Assembly (NCBI RefSeq): GCF_032854445.1 | Contig: NC_088302.1 | Location: 46,354,645-46,418,644, forward strand | DNA: 64,000 nucleotides | Source of the DNA: Liolophura sinensis | Lineage: Eukaryota > Mollusca > Polyplacophora > Chitonida > Chitonidae | Direction of reading: 5' to 3' | Shown: positions 41,990-54,474 of the stretch, one piece after another | How the letters are laid out: each line of letters begins with the position of its first letter | Position numbering within the stretch: position 1 is the stretch's first letter | The notes under the pieces: generated by a model | What the model was told of the DNA's origin: nothing | Seen by the model: the letters and a program-made list of their open reading frames with translations, nothing else | Databases searched by the model: none | Position numbers and translations under genes: made by a program

Positions 41990-44800
41990 AGGAAGTATGA
42001 GGCTAACTTTAGAATAAATGAGGATCACACACAAAGGAGTCCTTATGCTCCTAAATCCACCGCTTGATGCTGTTTCAAAACACAGAGCTTAAAAAAACAC
42101 AAGAGCAGTCTATTTGTAAAATAATATCGATCGCATTCATCACTAGAAGATTGAAGTCAGTTTTTGTCCTTCACGATTTCTATGGAACTGAGACGCCGTA
42201 CAAACCTATACCACTGCGTTCCTTCACGACAGTCCAACCTGAATTCCGTACTACAAACCTATACCACTGCGTTCCTTCACGACAGTCCAACCTGAATTCC
42301 GTACTACAAACCTATACCACTGCGTTCCTTCACGACAGTCCAACCTGAATTCCGTACTACAAACCTATGCCACTGCGTTCCTTCACGACAGTCCAACCTG
42401 AATTCCGTACTACAAACCTATGCCACTGCGTTCCTTCACGACAGTCCAACCTGAATTCTGTACTACAAACCTATACCACTGCGTTCCTTCACGACAGTCC
42501 CACCTGAATTCCGTACTACAAACCTATACCACTGCGTTCCTTCACGACAGTCCAACCTGAATTCCGTACTACAAACCTATACCACTGCGTTCCTTCACGA
42601 CAGTCCAACCTGAATTCCGTACTAAGCAGGGTTCTTTTTTATTTGGAAACTCTGTCAACAAGACATTGTATTATCTTCCAGAAAGTTGGCAAAATGTCTA
42701 CCAGCTGTTAATCCACACTTCTTTACCGCCTGATCAGCACCAGGCAGGGTTGAGTTGACGTGCAGGGACAAGAACATGTAACATAAATACATACCATCTG
42801 GCAACACTGTCAAGACTTTGTTATCGGTTGTGATTTGTGGAAGCATGGATGTCATATATAGCACATGTCAACCTCACCTGGGTGACAATGAGAATATTTA
42901 CCGTTTGTCGGCTTCTTATCGGGTATTTATGACAGTTTACTTTTATGACTGCTGCAAGAGGAAATCTCGACAGACATATTGGTATTGTTCAGAGCTGTGA
43001 CATTTTTACAAGCCATAGGAGGTGATTCAGTTCGAATCCATCAATTCCGTGTTCGCGTAATGCAATCTACCAGTGCCATATTTAACCAGCATGAAACAGT
43101 CGACTTGTCTGTGACAGACATTCGGTGAAATGAGCTGTCGTCTATAACTCACATCAAGGGTTTAGCACACGTATAGACACCAACGTATGATATCACGTTA
43201 GCACAGCGTGACCTTTGCTCAAACAACTCCCATCCTTAAATCCCCCGCTGTGGGGAAATTTTTTGCAGACTTTTTTTGCCAGTAAATTCATCAAGCGGTA
43301 TTTGAGAAGTTAGCGATCAAAAAAATCTAAGAATTCGGTTAGATGAGAGACAAAACCATACGTGGTGCATTTCATCTTTGTCTACACAAAATTAGAGTTG
43401 AACAAATCATATACCATCGTTTTAATTCGCATTTTGTTAGCAGCTGTCCCAGAAGGCCAAACGTTGCTGGACAGTGCGGTTAACAATTGATACGTACCTT
43501 TATATTTGCAGGCCCAAATGATTCTTACATCATTGTAAATAAGTATTGATTACAATACAGAAAGTGTTTGAATTGTGGACAATATAGACTATAGGCTTTA
43601 ATACCATATTGTCCATAATTCGGTTAACCTCAGCCTATATCAACACAGGCCTTTGCCCGTCCAGCTCTCCAAATCAACCAAGATCACTGTATTCAGGAGT
43701 GTTTGTTTTCACATTTAACATGCTACAATCTGTTCGCATCAGTTTGCATAGTTACAAACATTAAATGTCGAATTCATGAACAACAGCAAAGCATAGGCGC
43801 ATCGGATTTTAGAGTCCGAATGTAATTCGTCTTACACTGTTAGTTTAAGCTTAAGTACAGCAATAATACCAATCACATAGAAAAGATTGTGTTCGTATAA
43901 GATCTCCACAGGACGCTATATTAAGGAAAAGATGAAATGAATGAATAAAAGTTTATAAGTAAAAATCCATCATTATCGGAAGAGTGTCAGTCTTGTCATT
44001 TGTTTGCTTCACAATAGCGCTATCCATATTCTGTACGAAGCTGGGTCTCTATTTAACCAGAACTGGTATCAAAATTATGTCGCGTAGGCGTAAAATGACA
44101 CAAATTAGGTATAAAACAACACTGATATTGAGGAGAATAGTCAGTAAGCCGGGTTATAAACCATTGAATGTGAGAATGTACATACTGAACGCTCACTTTC
44201 AGGTCTTTATCACATCTTTAGGTTTATGACATACATATTGGTATTGTTTAGGGCTTTGACATTTAGAGGGAAAAGAGGCGATTGAATTCGAATACATCAA
44301 TTACGTGGCCGAGTAATGCATTTTACAAGAGACATATTCACAGGCATCTAACCCACTACTTGGAATTTAGGAAACAGCAAAGAATTGAGCTGTCCTCTAT
44401 AAAACACATCAATGGTTTTTTACACGTATAGTAAAAACAAAAGTTTCGAGACAACATATGCTTAAAGAAGATCCCACTGTTATAATGCCATACATGTTGA
44501 ATATATCTTTCAGCTTTAGTCCGGTTGATGCTAGTTCCAGACCTTACTGTTCCAAAATGATTGTGTGGTGTATCCCGTTTACCTTGGACGACTTCATCTC
44601 TCACGTTATTTGGTTAGGATGTAGGCCAACCAAGAGAGAGTCAAGCATTTTTGAGATACAATCCTACAGGAGTTAGAACTCTTGTATCGTTCAGTTTATT
44701 TAAGATATTGTGAGCAGCTGTCTGAATAGGTCTAGAATTGTTGGATGGTGTGTGGTTAACAATTGATACTTTCCTTCCTACATTTATATCTTTAATATTT
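41990..44800 (-). repeat. Dispersed repeat Rep1, long minus-strand block
   Basis: Reverse-complement counterpart of 21600-25860 in the same internal order. It lacks the SINE-B and Rep2 inserts but holds the 53-bp minisatellite. Confidence 0.7.
42199..42625 (-). repeat. 53-bp minisatellite, about eight copies
   Basis: The unit starts CCTTCACGACAGTCCAACCT and continues GAATTCCGTACTACAAACCT. The spacing is 53 bp (42221 to 42274). Copies are almost identical. The unit corresponds to single-copy Rep1 sequence at 25570-25625 in reverse complement. Confidence 0.93.
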
Positions 44801-45639
44801 CTCCCAGTCCCGGGTAAAATGTAAATGCACGTAGGAAGTAGCCTTGACGTTGCTTGTGTTTAGACACTATTATTGTAGACACCATTTATTTATTATGTAA
44901 CTGTCTTTGCCATAACTTTAAGACTCATCAGAGGTCGATTAGCTTTCAGGAAAATGTGCAGCGCTTTAGATATTTCATGACGGTACAAGCTTACCATCGC
45001 ACAATGGCATCATGCTTATCTTTGAAATGATTTGGACAAAAACATTCCTCCCTTGGTCTGGGTTAGCCAATCGCACACGCGAGGTGGCAATACTAATGTA
45101 CGAACACCTGCAGAATAAGTCGGACTGTTATGGTCTATTTCTTTTAGCAAGTCGCCTATTTTCAGCTGTCTGTAAAATCGGTTATACTCGCTACCAAAAT
45201 TGCCTTTTGTTAGTTACACGCAACACCACAGGCTTCAAAGACTGATATGTTGTAGGTCTATAATATCGCACGGGAAATGCAGTTAGAATCCTTTTGTCCA
45301 ATTCTTAATGTCAAACTGCATAATCCTGCCTTCAAAAATAAGTGGCGTGCTGGGAAGTGAGCATGCCACTGTTTTTGTTTTTTTTTAAATAATTATGACG
45401 TCACCGGAGGAAACGTACTGACGACTAAACCATACTAATCAATAAAGAAATAGGCCAGTGATTCCCAGAATACAGTCTGGACACTTTGATAAATGTATCT
45501 ACTTCCATGAACAACAAAATGAAATTTAGCCACCACAAAACAATATATTGTTATACGGTTTCCAAGAGAGTATTAGATCTGGTTTCAAAAGTATTTTTGT
45601 GGGTTAAGAAAACACCTGGCATTTTAGTTCTCAAACCGT
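44801..45639. other. Unassigned sequence
   Basis: No recognisable feature. Confidence 0.35.
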
Positions 45640-45970
45640 CAAAATAATGGATCAAAATTATTTTAACGGCTTTTCATTGACAGTTTGGAAATTTTCTTTT
45701 AATGAGGAAAAAGCCATTGCGAGATGTCGTAAACATAAAACCCGCCCTGTTTGTGACCTTTTTTGATATAATATATAGCTTCAGGCTAAGTTGGGAAGCG
45801 CACGGGGAATTTAACTGTTATCTAACTCAATGCGTTATGATATATTTTTTACATTTCCTATTTTGAACCAATATGACCTCAGGGTACATATTCTCCCTCC
45901 CATTCTTCCCTTCCCAACAGCTTTTTGGGGACCTGATGTACTTGCCTTACCTTACAGCGGTCTACTGCTG
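45640..45970 (+). repeat. Dispersed repeat Rep3 copy
   Basis: GCTTCAGGCTAAGTTGGGAA, GCGCACGGGGAATTTAACTG and TTGCCTTACCTTACAGCGG match 62030-62220 and, in reverse, 20640-21080. Confidence 0.6.
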
Positions 45971-46729
45971 ATACGTACTCCTTTATTCCTGGATTATTGG
46001 TGAAACACACTCTAAAGTCGGGAACCTGTATTACTGACGCATGATCTGGCGTGTTAATCTAAAGCTGTGTCTATGATCTATCCTGGATATTTTTGCATTT
46101 TCGCGTGGTGTCATTCAGAAGATACATTAGATGTATTTAAGCAATGAACTATTTGTAAATCAGAAAATACCTCAGACACAATCAAATGGTTTAATCATAT
46201 ACAAGATTAACAGATATCCACCTGGTAGAACAAAGGTGCCACAGTAAGGGTCTTTCACGGGAAGCTTTAAGGATTTTTACATTCTTTTGGGCACTTGGGC
46301 AGTGTTGCTATTCTTTACCCTGCTTCCATAAGGTTCTGAAATTTTACATGAACGGTGTAGGCGACGCATTAATAACAATAATACCAATAATTCAGCAGTA
46401 AATGTTCGTTACATTTCAATAATTGCCAGGCCCGTTCCCAAAAAAAGTAACAATGGTGTCTGAATGTTTACAGTGCATTCATTTTATCAATATCTAAGTT
46501 TTGTCCCATGCTGGTATATTGGTGAAGGCCTTTGATGGAATATCCTCGGCATTTTTTGTAATAACTAGATGGGTTGAAATCGTAAGAAGTGGGACAAGGT
46601 GAGATATGTGCACGCCATATACAAGACTTCTATATCTATGCACGAAAGAATAATTCACAAAAAACACAGGTTGAAGGCCTATACTGTCACTGATTGCCTG
46701 GTTTCTCCTCATCCCATACCGACCGAGTC
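45971..46729. other. Unassigned sequence
   Basis: No recognisable feature. Confidence 0.35.
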
Positions 46730-49280
46730 GCAGAACAAGCCTGACGTCATTGAGCCAGGGTTTCTTGTCATACCAGACAGACCAAGCCCGGGTTTCCACT
46801 CACACCAGACGGACCAAGCCCGGGCTTCTCCTCATACCAGATGGACCAAGCCCGGGCTTCTCCTCATACCAGACGGACCAAGCTCGGGTTTCTTCTCATA
46901 CAAGACGGACCAAGCCCGGTTTTCTCCTCATACCATACCGACTAAGCCGCAGAACAAGCTTGACGTGATTAAACCCGGATTACCCTCATACCAGACAGAC
47001 CAAGCCCGGGTTTCCCCTCATGAAAGACGGATCAAGTCGCAGAACAAGATTCACGTGATTGAACCTGGGTTAATGCTCATACCAGACAGACCAAGCCCGG
47101 GTTTCCTCTCATGAAAAACGGACCAAGCAGCAGAACAAGTCTGTCGTGATTAAACCCGTGTTACCACTCATACCAAGCCCGGTTTCTCCTTATACCAGAC
47201 GGGCCAAGCCGCAGCACAAGCACGACGTGATTGAACCCGCGTTACCACTCATACCAAGCCCGGGGATCCCCTCATGAAAGACGGACCAAGCCGCAGAACA
47301 AGACTCACCTGATTAAACCCGAGTTATCCCTCATACCAGACAGACCAAGCCCGGGTTTTTTCTTCATAAAAGACGGATCAAGCCGCAGAACAAGTACGAT
47401 GTGATTGAACCCACGTTTTGCCTCATACCAGACGGTCCAAGCCGTTTCCCCTTATACCAGACCGAGCAAGCCCGACGTGACTGAACCCGAGTTTCCCCTC
47501 ATACCAAGCTATAGAACAAGACTGAGGTGGTTGAAACCGAGTTTCCCCTAATACCACACGGACCATGCCGCAGAACAAGCACGACGTGACTGAACCCGAG
47601 TTTCCCCTCATACCATCCGCAGAACAAGCACGAGGTGATTAAACCCAGGTTTCTTCTTACACCAGACGGACCAACCCCGGGTTTGTACCAGACGGACCAA
47701 GCCGCAGAACAAGCACGACGTGATTGAACCCAGGGTTTGCCTCATTCCAGACGGACCAAGCCGCATAACAAAAATTAAAGGACGGACCAGGGTTTCCTCT
47801 CACATCACATGGGCAAGCTGCAAAAATAGCCTGACCGTATTGAATTGGGGTTTTCCTCGCATACCAGACGGACAAATCGACTGAGCAAGCCTTGATCCAA
47901 CATTTGTTCGTTTCGGTCGAGTGCTTGACAGCCACTTTGTGGAAATACTCCTTACAGAAACAAGTGTGACCTAGTGCACACTAAAACTGTTGTAATTCAT
48001 TGAACTATTTTCCCCTCCACGTTAGTCGACGGACCAAGCCGCAGAATGAGCCCAATGTGACTGAACCCGAGTTTCCCCTCATACCAGACGGACCATGCCG
48101 CAGAGCAAGCACGACGGGATTGAACCCAGGTTTTGCCTCATACCAGACGGACTAAGCCGCCGAACAAGCACGACATGATTAAACCAAGGTTTCCTCCCAC
48201 ACTAGACGGACGAAACCCGGGTTTCCCGTCACACCAGACGAACCAAGCCGCAGAAAAAGTCCCTCGTGACTAAACCCAAGTTTCCCCTTGTGCAAGACGG
48301 ACCAAGCCGCAGAAAAATTCCCTCGTGACTGAATCCAAGTTTCCCCTTATACCAGACGGACCAAGCCCCAGAACAAGCCTGACGTGACTGAACCCGGGAT
48401 TCCCCTCACACAAGACGGATCAAACCCGTGTTTCTTCTCATACCAGACGAGGGACTAAGGTTTCCCCTCACACCATACTGACCAAGCCCGACGTGACTGA
48501 ACCCGAGTTTCCCCTCATACCAGACCTACCAAGCCGCAGAACTAGCACGACGTGATTAAACCCAGGTTTTGCCTCATACCAGACGGTCCAAGCCGTTTCC
48601 CCTCGTACCAGACCGAGCAAGCCCGACGTGAGTTTCCCCTCATACCAAGCCGTAGAACAAGACTGAGGTGGTTGAAGCCGAGTTTCCCCTCATACCAGAC
48701 GGACCAAGCCCGGGTTTCCCCTCAAACCAGACGGGCCAAACCCGTGTTTCTTCTCATACCAGACGCACTAAGCACAGGTTTCCCCCTCACCAGGCCGCAG
48801 AACAAGCACGACGTGATTAAACCCAAGTTTCCCCCTTATAAAAGACAGACCAATCCGCAGAACAAGCCCGACGTGACTGAACCAGAGTTCCCCCTCATAC
48901 CATCCGCAGAACAAGCACGAGGTGATTAAACCCAGGTTTCCTCTTACACCAGACGGACCAACCCCGAGTTTCCCCTCACACCAGACGGACAAAGCCGCAG
49001 AACAAGCACGACGTGATTAAACCCAAGTTTCCCCTTATAAAAGACGGATCAATCCGCAGAACAAGCCCGACGTGACTGAACCCGAATTTCACCTCATACC
49101 AGCCGCAGAACAAGCACGGCGTGATTGAACCCAGGTTTTGCCTCATACCAAACGGACCAAGCCGCATAACAAAAATTAGCGGACTGACCAGGGATTTTTC
49201 TCACATCACATGGACAAGCTGCAAAAATAGCCTGACCTTAATGAACTGGGGTTTTCTTCGTATAGACGGACAAATCGACT
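46730..49280 (+). repeat. Complex minisatellite, 32-bp and 59-bp units
   Basis: ACCAGACGGACCAAGCCCGG followed by GTTTCCCCTCAT is the 32-bp unit (starts at 46772, 46804, 46836). The 59-bp unit has an extra 27 bases, GCAGAACAAGCACGACGTGA plus TTGAACC, inside it (for example 47687-47745). The two forms are interspersed across ~2.5 kb. A distinct block at 47765-47890 recurs at 49165-49280, giving a ~1.4 kb higher-order repeat. Pro/Gly-rich open frames (for example 46599-47114) follow from the base pattern and have no coding support. Confidence 0.92.
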
Positions 49281-49679
49281 GCACGCTGTCCTATTTATAG
49301 AAAAATTACCATATATGGAGTGCAAAATATCCCCTAGCGTCTTTGAGGAGATACTTTAATGATCTTCACGACTTTTTAAATTCTTGAACAGTTTTGTTGT
49401 CCTTCGTCGTCGTTCAGGAAGAGCTTGGAATCTAACATAATGAATATCTTTATCGCAAGTAAAATCATAGAAAAAAGAAACACCTCTGGCTATGATGCCA
49501 CGGATTCTTCCACTAGAATGAGGCCTTTAATGCACTGAATTCCTTCTTACAAAATCAGTTGCCCACAATGGAGGTGAGCTGACATATATCGCATGACATT
49601 TTCTTACCAGGTCCGCCTGAAATATCCTGGGGGTCTTTTTGATTCTCACAGAGAACGAACCCTTGAATAGAATATAATT
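49281..49679. other. Unassigned sequence
   Basis: No recognisable feature. Confidence 0.35.
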
Positions 49680-50110
49680 AACATGTACAGCATAGAGAGA
49701 AAACCCAGAGCAGCGACGACAGTGTGATAGCTGGAAAACGGTCATGACCTGTGAAATACGGCCTCTTTTCAGTTTACCTGTCACGGTTTTATTCTAACTG
49801 CTCACGCGAATGCAAAAATAGTAGCAAATTACACGCCCCCTATTACCAGGGCTTAAGTAGAATTAGGCAAAGAAAAAATGCACTGATGATAATTAAAATT
49901 TATTAGACGTTACTAGTCAGGAATTACTCAAAATGCTGTGTTGTCATCACATTTAACATACAAGCACATTAACACAATGCAACGGGACCAGGCCTCGGGG
50001 ATGCTTAGTCCACCAGCAGAATCCTGGTTTATGCAGGAATACAATATAATTAAGACGCACAGCAGAAGACAAAACAAAGGTCCCCCTGCACTTAATCTGC
50101 CCGAATCTAC
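49680..50110 (+). repeat. Rep2 copy upstream of RT remnant 1
   Basis: ACAGCATAGAGAGAAAACCC, CAGCGACGACAGTGTGATAG, GGCTTAAGTAGAATTAGGC, GAATTACTCAAAATGCTG. It parallels 51170-51560 over about 400 bp. Confidence 0.75.
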
Positions 50111-50149
50111 ATGTATTACACTTACATGTATATTATACTGTACATACAT

Positions 50150-51130
50150 ATATTACATTTTACCGTGCGAAAGGAACTTGACGACCTTCAGCGAAAATGC
50201 CTTTTTGTTCCCGCGGACAAAGTCCCTAATAATATTACATTTGTTTGCGATATTTATTACTGTCAGATTCTAGTAGAGGACCTTAAAGTCACTACAACAA
50301 CTGTCGCAACATCACCTTTTTCTATAACGACTTATAAACTGAAGGAACTATGTGAAAAACATTGGTCCTTTTTCAAGGACCAAAGGGGTATTTCCGTACC
50401 TTCCCGTCAAACTGGTATATACAACTTTACTGGATTCCAAACAATACAAAAATCCCCACACAAAGTTCGCTTTATTGTGGGATCGAGAAGATGTATCATC
50501 AAAGTTGTACCTATTCTCTTAACAAAGGCACTACAAGAAGTGCAGTTATTTTGGAAAATGTACTGTTGTGCAACTGTCAAAAATCAGAAATCAGAAATCA
50601 ACTGTGTGTGGATTCCTAAAAACTCCAAACGTCTCAAATACACGTACCGTATAAGGATATCTTCAGTTGGTTTTCTCCAATCTCTGTACTGCTATTCCTC
50701 ACAGAATTTAACAGATACAATTTCATCCCTAAAACTGGTCACCATTAAATTAACCCCAAGTCAACAAAGTCTTTTTCAGTTCCACTACATACAAAGGTAA
50801 CCATACATGGGAAAATTTCGATGTTGAGTTGCTGGAATTTCTCTTTAATAACAACAACGTGATATTCTGGGAAACCATATATCTACAATGTATTGGTATT
50901 CCGATAAGTACAAATCGTGCCCCATTTTGGCTGACTTATACCTTTTATCGTATGAATACAAATATAAAGAAACCAACCTACCATCGCTGGATTTAAAGGA
51001 AACCACAGGCTCTCCAGGTGGTACATCTTATCTGAATCTATATTTGTAAAAAGACCAAAACGGTTTCCTTTCTCGAAGACTGTACGACAAGAGGCATAGT
51101 TTCGATTTTGGTATATGAATGTCTGTTTGG
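50150..51130 (+). pseudogene. Penelope-like-type reverse transcriptase remnant 1
   Basis: A frame to 50800 reads LDDLQRKCLFVPADKVPNN, TFVCDIYYCQILVEDL, then SPHKVRFIVGSRRCIIK, LLTKALQEVQLFW, CVWIPKNSKRL and SLYCYSS. Further fragments in other frames follow: IGIPISTNRAPFW near 50890 (degenerate form of an RT GIPMGTNCAP-type motif), ETTGSPGGTSYLNLYL and RRLYDKRHSFDF to ~51110. I recognise this as the RT family common in marine invertebrate genomes that resembles Penelope-like elements. Assignment to Penelope proper is not certain. No GIY-YIG endonuclease is visible. It is broken by frameshifts and stops. Confidence 0.7.
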
Positions 51131-51169
51131 ACGCATAGACAACATAAGAATAACAATATAATAATACCC

Positions 51170-51560
51170 ATCTGCCATACGACTGCTAAACTCTACAACA
51201 CAGAGTAGAACCAGAGAAGTGACAACAAATACACTATTACCAGTGAAACAAGATTTCTTTGTCAGTTTATCTCAGCTAAAGTTTTATTCTCCGCAGGTCA
51301 AAACAGACAAAATTGAACGTTTAAGTAGTACTACCCACAACCCCTAGTACCATGGTTTGGACAGAATTAGGTAAAAAGTGCAGTTGATGCTAATCTTACA
51401 CTGGCCTAGAATTACTCAAAATGCTAATTTTGTCATAAAAACACTATAAAGGGAACATGACTTAGGTTTCGAAGTCCAGCAGTAAAATCCTGGCTTGTAC
51501 ATTATAAGAGACTACAACATTTGGGGGGCGGGGGGTGAAACCAAAAAGCAACGGCTTTGT
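51170..51560 (+). repeat. Rep2 copy downstream of RT remnant 1
   Basis: CACAGAGTAGAACCAGAGAAG, GACAGAATTAGGTAAAAAG, GAATTACTCAAAATGCTAAT. It is in direct orientation with 49680-50110, so RT remnant 1 lies between two direct repeats. A G-run, GGGGGGCGGGGGG, sits near 51520. Confidence 0.7.
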
Positions 51561-51939
51561 GATAGTTAGTAAATGGTTACAAAACCCGGCCTCTCGTGAA
51601 ATCACTCGACAAATGTTTATGCAGGATAATGTCTGTCGGCCGTAAAGTCTAGAGTTCAGCTAACTTCTGCTTTTGTCGGAGGCCTGTTGGTTTAGTGTCG
51701 TACACGGTTGACATATATGGCTGTCCAATTTGTGCTTCACTCGGAGGTTCAAATCCCGTAGTGGTCTCCGACAGACTTCAACACTAGAATTTGTGTTCTA
51801 TTTAGAAATCATCAAACCTAAGAACAATATTACATACATTCCACATTGTAAATGACATCTGTCAATCTGGCCTGCTAGTTACAGGTCACACATAAGTGAT
51901 ACATTCTAGACCATTCCATGTTTATTTGCTTTGCGTTGA
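51561..51939. other. Unassigned sequence
   Basis: No recognisable feature. Confidence 0.35.
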
Positions 51940-52870
51940 ACTTCATTGACCTTATTTGATCCATACGTACATAAGAGTCCATATGGCGTGTCCCAATCTA
52001 CTGATGTCAGTTTCTGTTAAGAGATCCTCCTTGCTGTACTGTGAACACACGAAGCTGTTACTGATGTCTGCAAGTCATGATTACATTAATTGAAGAAACG
52101 TCTGAAACGTAATCATTGTACATTGGGCTTGTCCGTCATTTTGTCCTAAAATTCGGTTACACCTTTCACCGACTTCATGCTCCAGGATGAAATCTGGTAT
52201 TTAATAACCACCATCTAGGCCAGCGTATCTGTCCCTAGCTGCATATTAACGACTGTACTCAGCAGTATTTTTTACTCTAACGTGTTCGGATTTATGTCAA
52301 AGCTTGTTGGTAAGCAGTGTAGAAAGAATCACATACATGTAGCCAATAAAGACTTTGAGTGCATGACCAGCCTCCAGCGTGGGCTATTGTATCACGCATA
52401 GAGCTTCTTTATATTATTTATATTAAACACATCTTAATGAGCACAGCGTTGTGATGCTTCACATAAAACAGAGGCTTTGTGCTCCTAAAATTCGTCACAG
52501 GATGCTGTATCAAGCAGAATGAAACGCAGACGATATCTAAGAGTACATGTCGTCGTTGTTGAAAAATTGTTAAGTATGACGTTAAACCCCAAAAGCTCAC
52601 TCACTCACTATAAGAGTACAAACACAATCGCATTCTGCACTATGGGATTGTCCTGTAAATGTCTAGTCATTCTTCTTCAGGATCGAAATTCTGTAGGAAA
52701 TTGGGTCTCTATTTAACCAGAAATTGTGTCAACAACACGTTGTATTATCTTCTGGCAAGTTGGCAAAATGTCAAATAGCTGTCCATAAAACAGTCCACAT
52801 TTCTTTACCGTCTTTTATCTGTAGTCTTTGCACAGCCAGTGTTTGATGTTTGTCTGTACCTCAGACATGC
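51940..52870 (-). repeat. Rep1-related segment, minus strand
   Basis: GAGTCCATATGGCGTGTCCC (51975-51995) and GGTCTCTATTTAACCAGAA, GTTGTATTATCTTCTGGCAA (52700-52765) correspond in reverse to 30715, 22615 and 25535 regions. Confidence 0.6.
52538..52620 (+). mobile_element. 5'-truncated 63-bp SINE-B tail with 10-bp TSD
   Basis: Positions 52548-52610 hold only the SINE-B 3' end (GAAAAATTGTTAAGTATGAC, GTTAAACCCC, CTCACTCACTCAC). The exact duplication TAAGAGTACA flanks it at 52538-52547 and 52611-52620. Confidence 0.92.
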
Positions 52871-53869
52871 AAAGACAGAGAACAAATAACCTGTAAACTA
52901 TATCCCACCAAGGCTGAAACATACGTCGCAAGTAATGTACAAACCATCTACAGAATCCAAGAATTCTGTCTACATTGCCTGGGGCGAAAATTGATTTGCA
53001 GTCAAGGCATCAGCTGTTGAACACCAGCTATGCTCTCAGCATTGTTATATAACCAACGTGTCATTGACACATTGGAGACTTGTAGTTTTTAGCCTACTCT
53101 CTTTTTTCCTTCTCTTACGGATGAATTCATATTTTCTGGGACAGTTTTCTGATAATTTCCCATTATGATTCGCATTAATTATCCAGCCCACATCCATGTA
53201 CAACATTTTCATCTAAAAAAAAGCAATATTTTTAGACTTGGTCAGGTTTATGAAAAAATGGTTGGTGTCATATGACTGATGTTAAAGTCGTGTACCTATT
53301 AATATTGAAGCGTTCCTAAAACAAGGTTGACCAAAAACTGCCCTATCTCATATCTTGTCAGCAACGTGTGGACGGTAAAGGCAGGGGTTTGCCTAACACC
53401 GGTATACTCACGGCCGCGTTGTCATGAGAAAACTCTAAACTCAATATTATATTGACCCTATAGATAATCTAGTTACAAAACAAGGATGGGAGCTAACTCT
53501 CGTTCGAACTCGAAAACTCCCCAACGTAAAAGCGAGAAAATAAAGTGGCCTATCCAAGATGCACTCGGGTAAACCCTATAAATTCTATTTCCGGTAAAGC
53601 CAAGAGAGTGTCTTATTTTCCGGCAGTGATGCACTTCCTCGGTTACTGATTTGAACCAGAAATAGTGTCAGCCAAGAATGCTGTGATCTTGTGCAGAAAT
53701 TCTATCTCCATCTATGAACAATGCAGTTACTTACGTACTCATAATTTACTGTGAAGGATTATGGACCATAGTGTAAAGTATACTAAAGACGCATTCAGTT
53801 GAGAAACTGGAAACCACAGGCTTGAATAAAACCGCCGATTGTCACAATGTAACATCCAATGCGTGTATG
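52871..53869. other. Unassigned sequence
   Basis: No recognisable feature apart from faint Rep1-like traces. Confidence 0.35.
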
Positions 53870-54075
53870 ACATAAAGAACTGCAGATGACAAATACTGAC
53901 ACATAACCGGTGAAATCCGACCCCATGTTAGGGTTTCATTTCAGCATTTTTCAGGTGTAATTGCTTAATTGTAAACCTCCCTATGACGCCAACAGGTCTA
54001 AGTAAAGAATACAGTGATTTTAATTACAATATATTAGACGGCACTGGTCTAATAAATGACACACATCTAGCATAA
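53870..54075 (+). repeat. Diverged Rep2 copy
   Basis: ACATAACCGGTGAAATCCG, TTAGGGTTTCATTTCAGC, ACAGTGATTTTAATTACAAT. Weaker than other copies. Confidence 0.5.
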
Positions 54076-54236
54076 CGTGATTCATCTGGTGTTCAATATT
54101 TGTTTTACGTCTATAAACAGCTTTTTAAAAATACATTAAGAAAGAATTCTTCAAAACAGTTTAGTAAATGGTCTGAGTACCACTGAGGAGAACATTGTTC
54201 GTAGGTATAATACGGTTGGGTGTCATGCACTATGTT
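54076..54236. other. Spacer
   Basis: Nothing recognisable. Confidence 0.35.
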
Positions 54237-54474
54237 GTGAGATGCATTAGTGAGGCATCACCTTGAATATTACCGCATTTGTTGTAAAGAAGTTTAACAT
54301 GGAGGAATAAATGATCGCATTTTAACATCACTGAGTGAGGAACAGAGGCAACAGTGTGAGATGCATTAGTGAGGCATCACATTGAATATTACCGCATTTG
54401 TTGTAAAGAAGTTTAACATGGAGGAATAAATGATCGCATTTTAACATCACTGAGTGAGGAACAGAGGCAACAAC
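54237..54474 (+). repeat. 119-bp direct tandem duplication
   Basis: The units 54237-54355 and 54356-54474 start GTGAGATGCATTAGTGAGGC and differ by one base that I can see (CACC against CACA near the start). Confidence 0.95.

Noticed and set aside
42064-42348. 94-codon open frame
   Set aside because: It runs through the 53-bp minisatellite and Rep1 sequence; no motif.
46599-47114. 171-codon proline/glycine-rich open frame as a gene
   Set aside because: It is produced by the 32-bp and 59-bp minisatellite pattern; similar frames occur in other phases and on the other strand.
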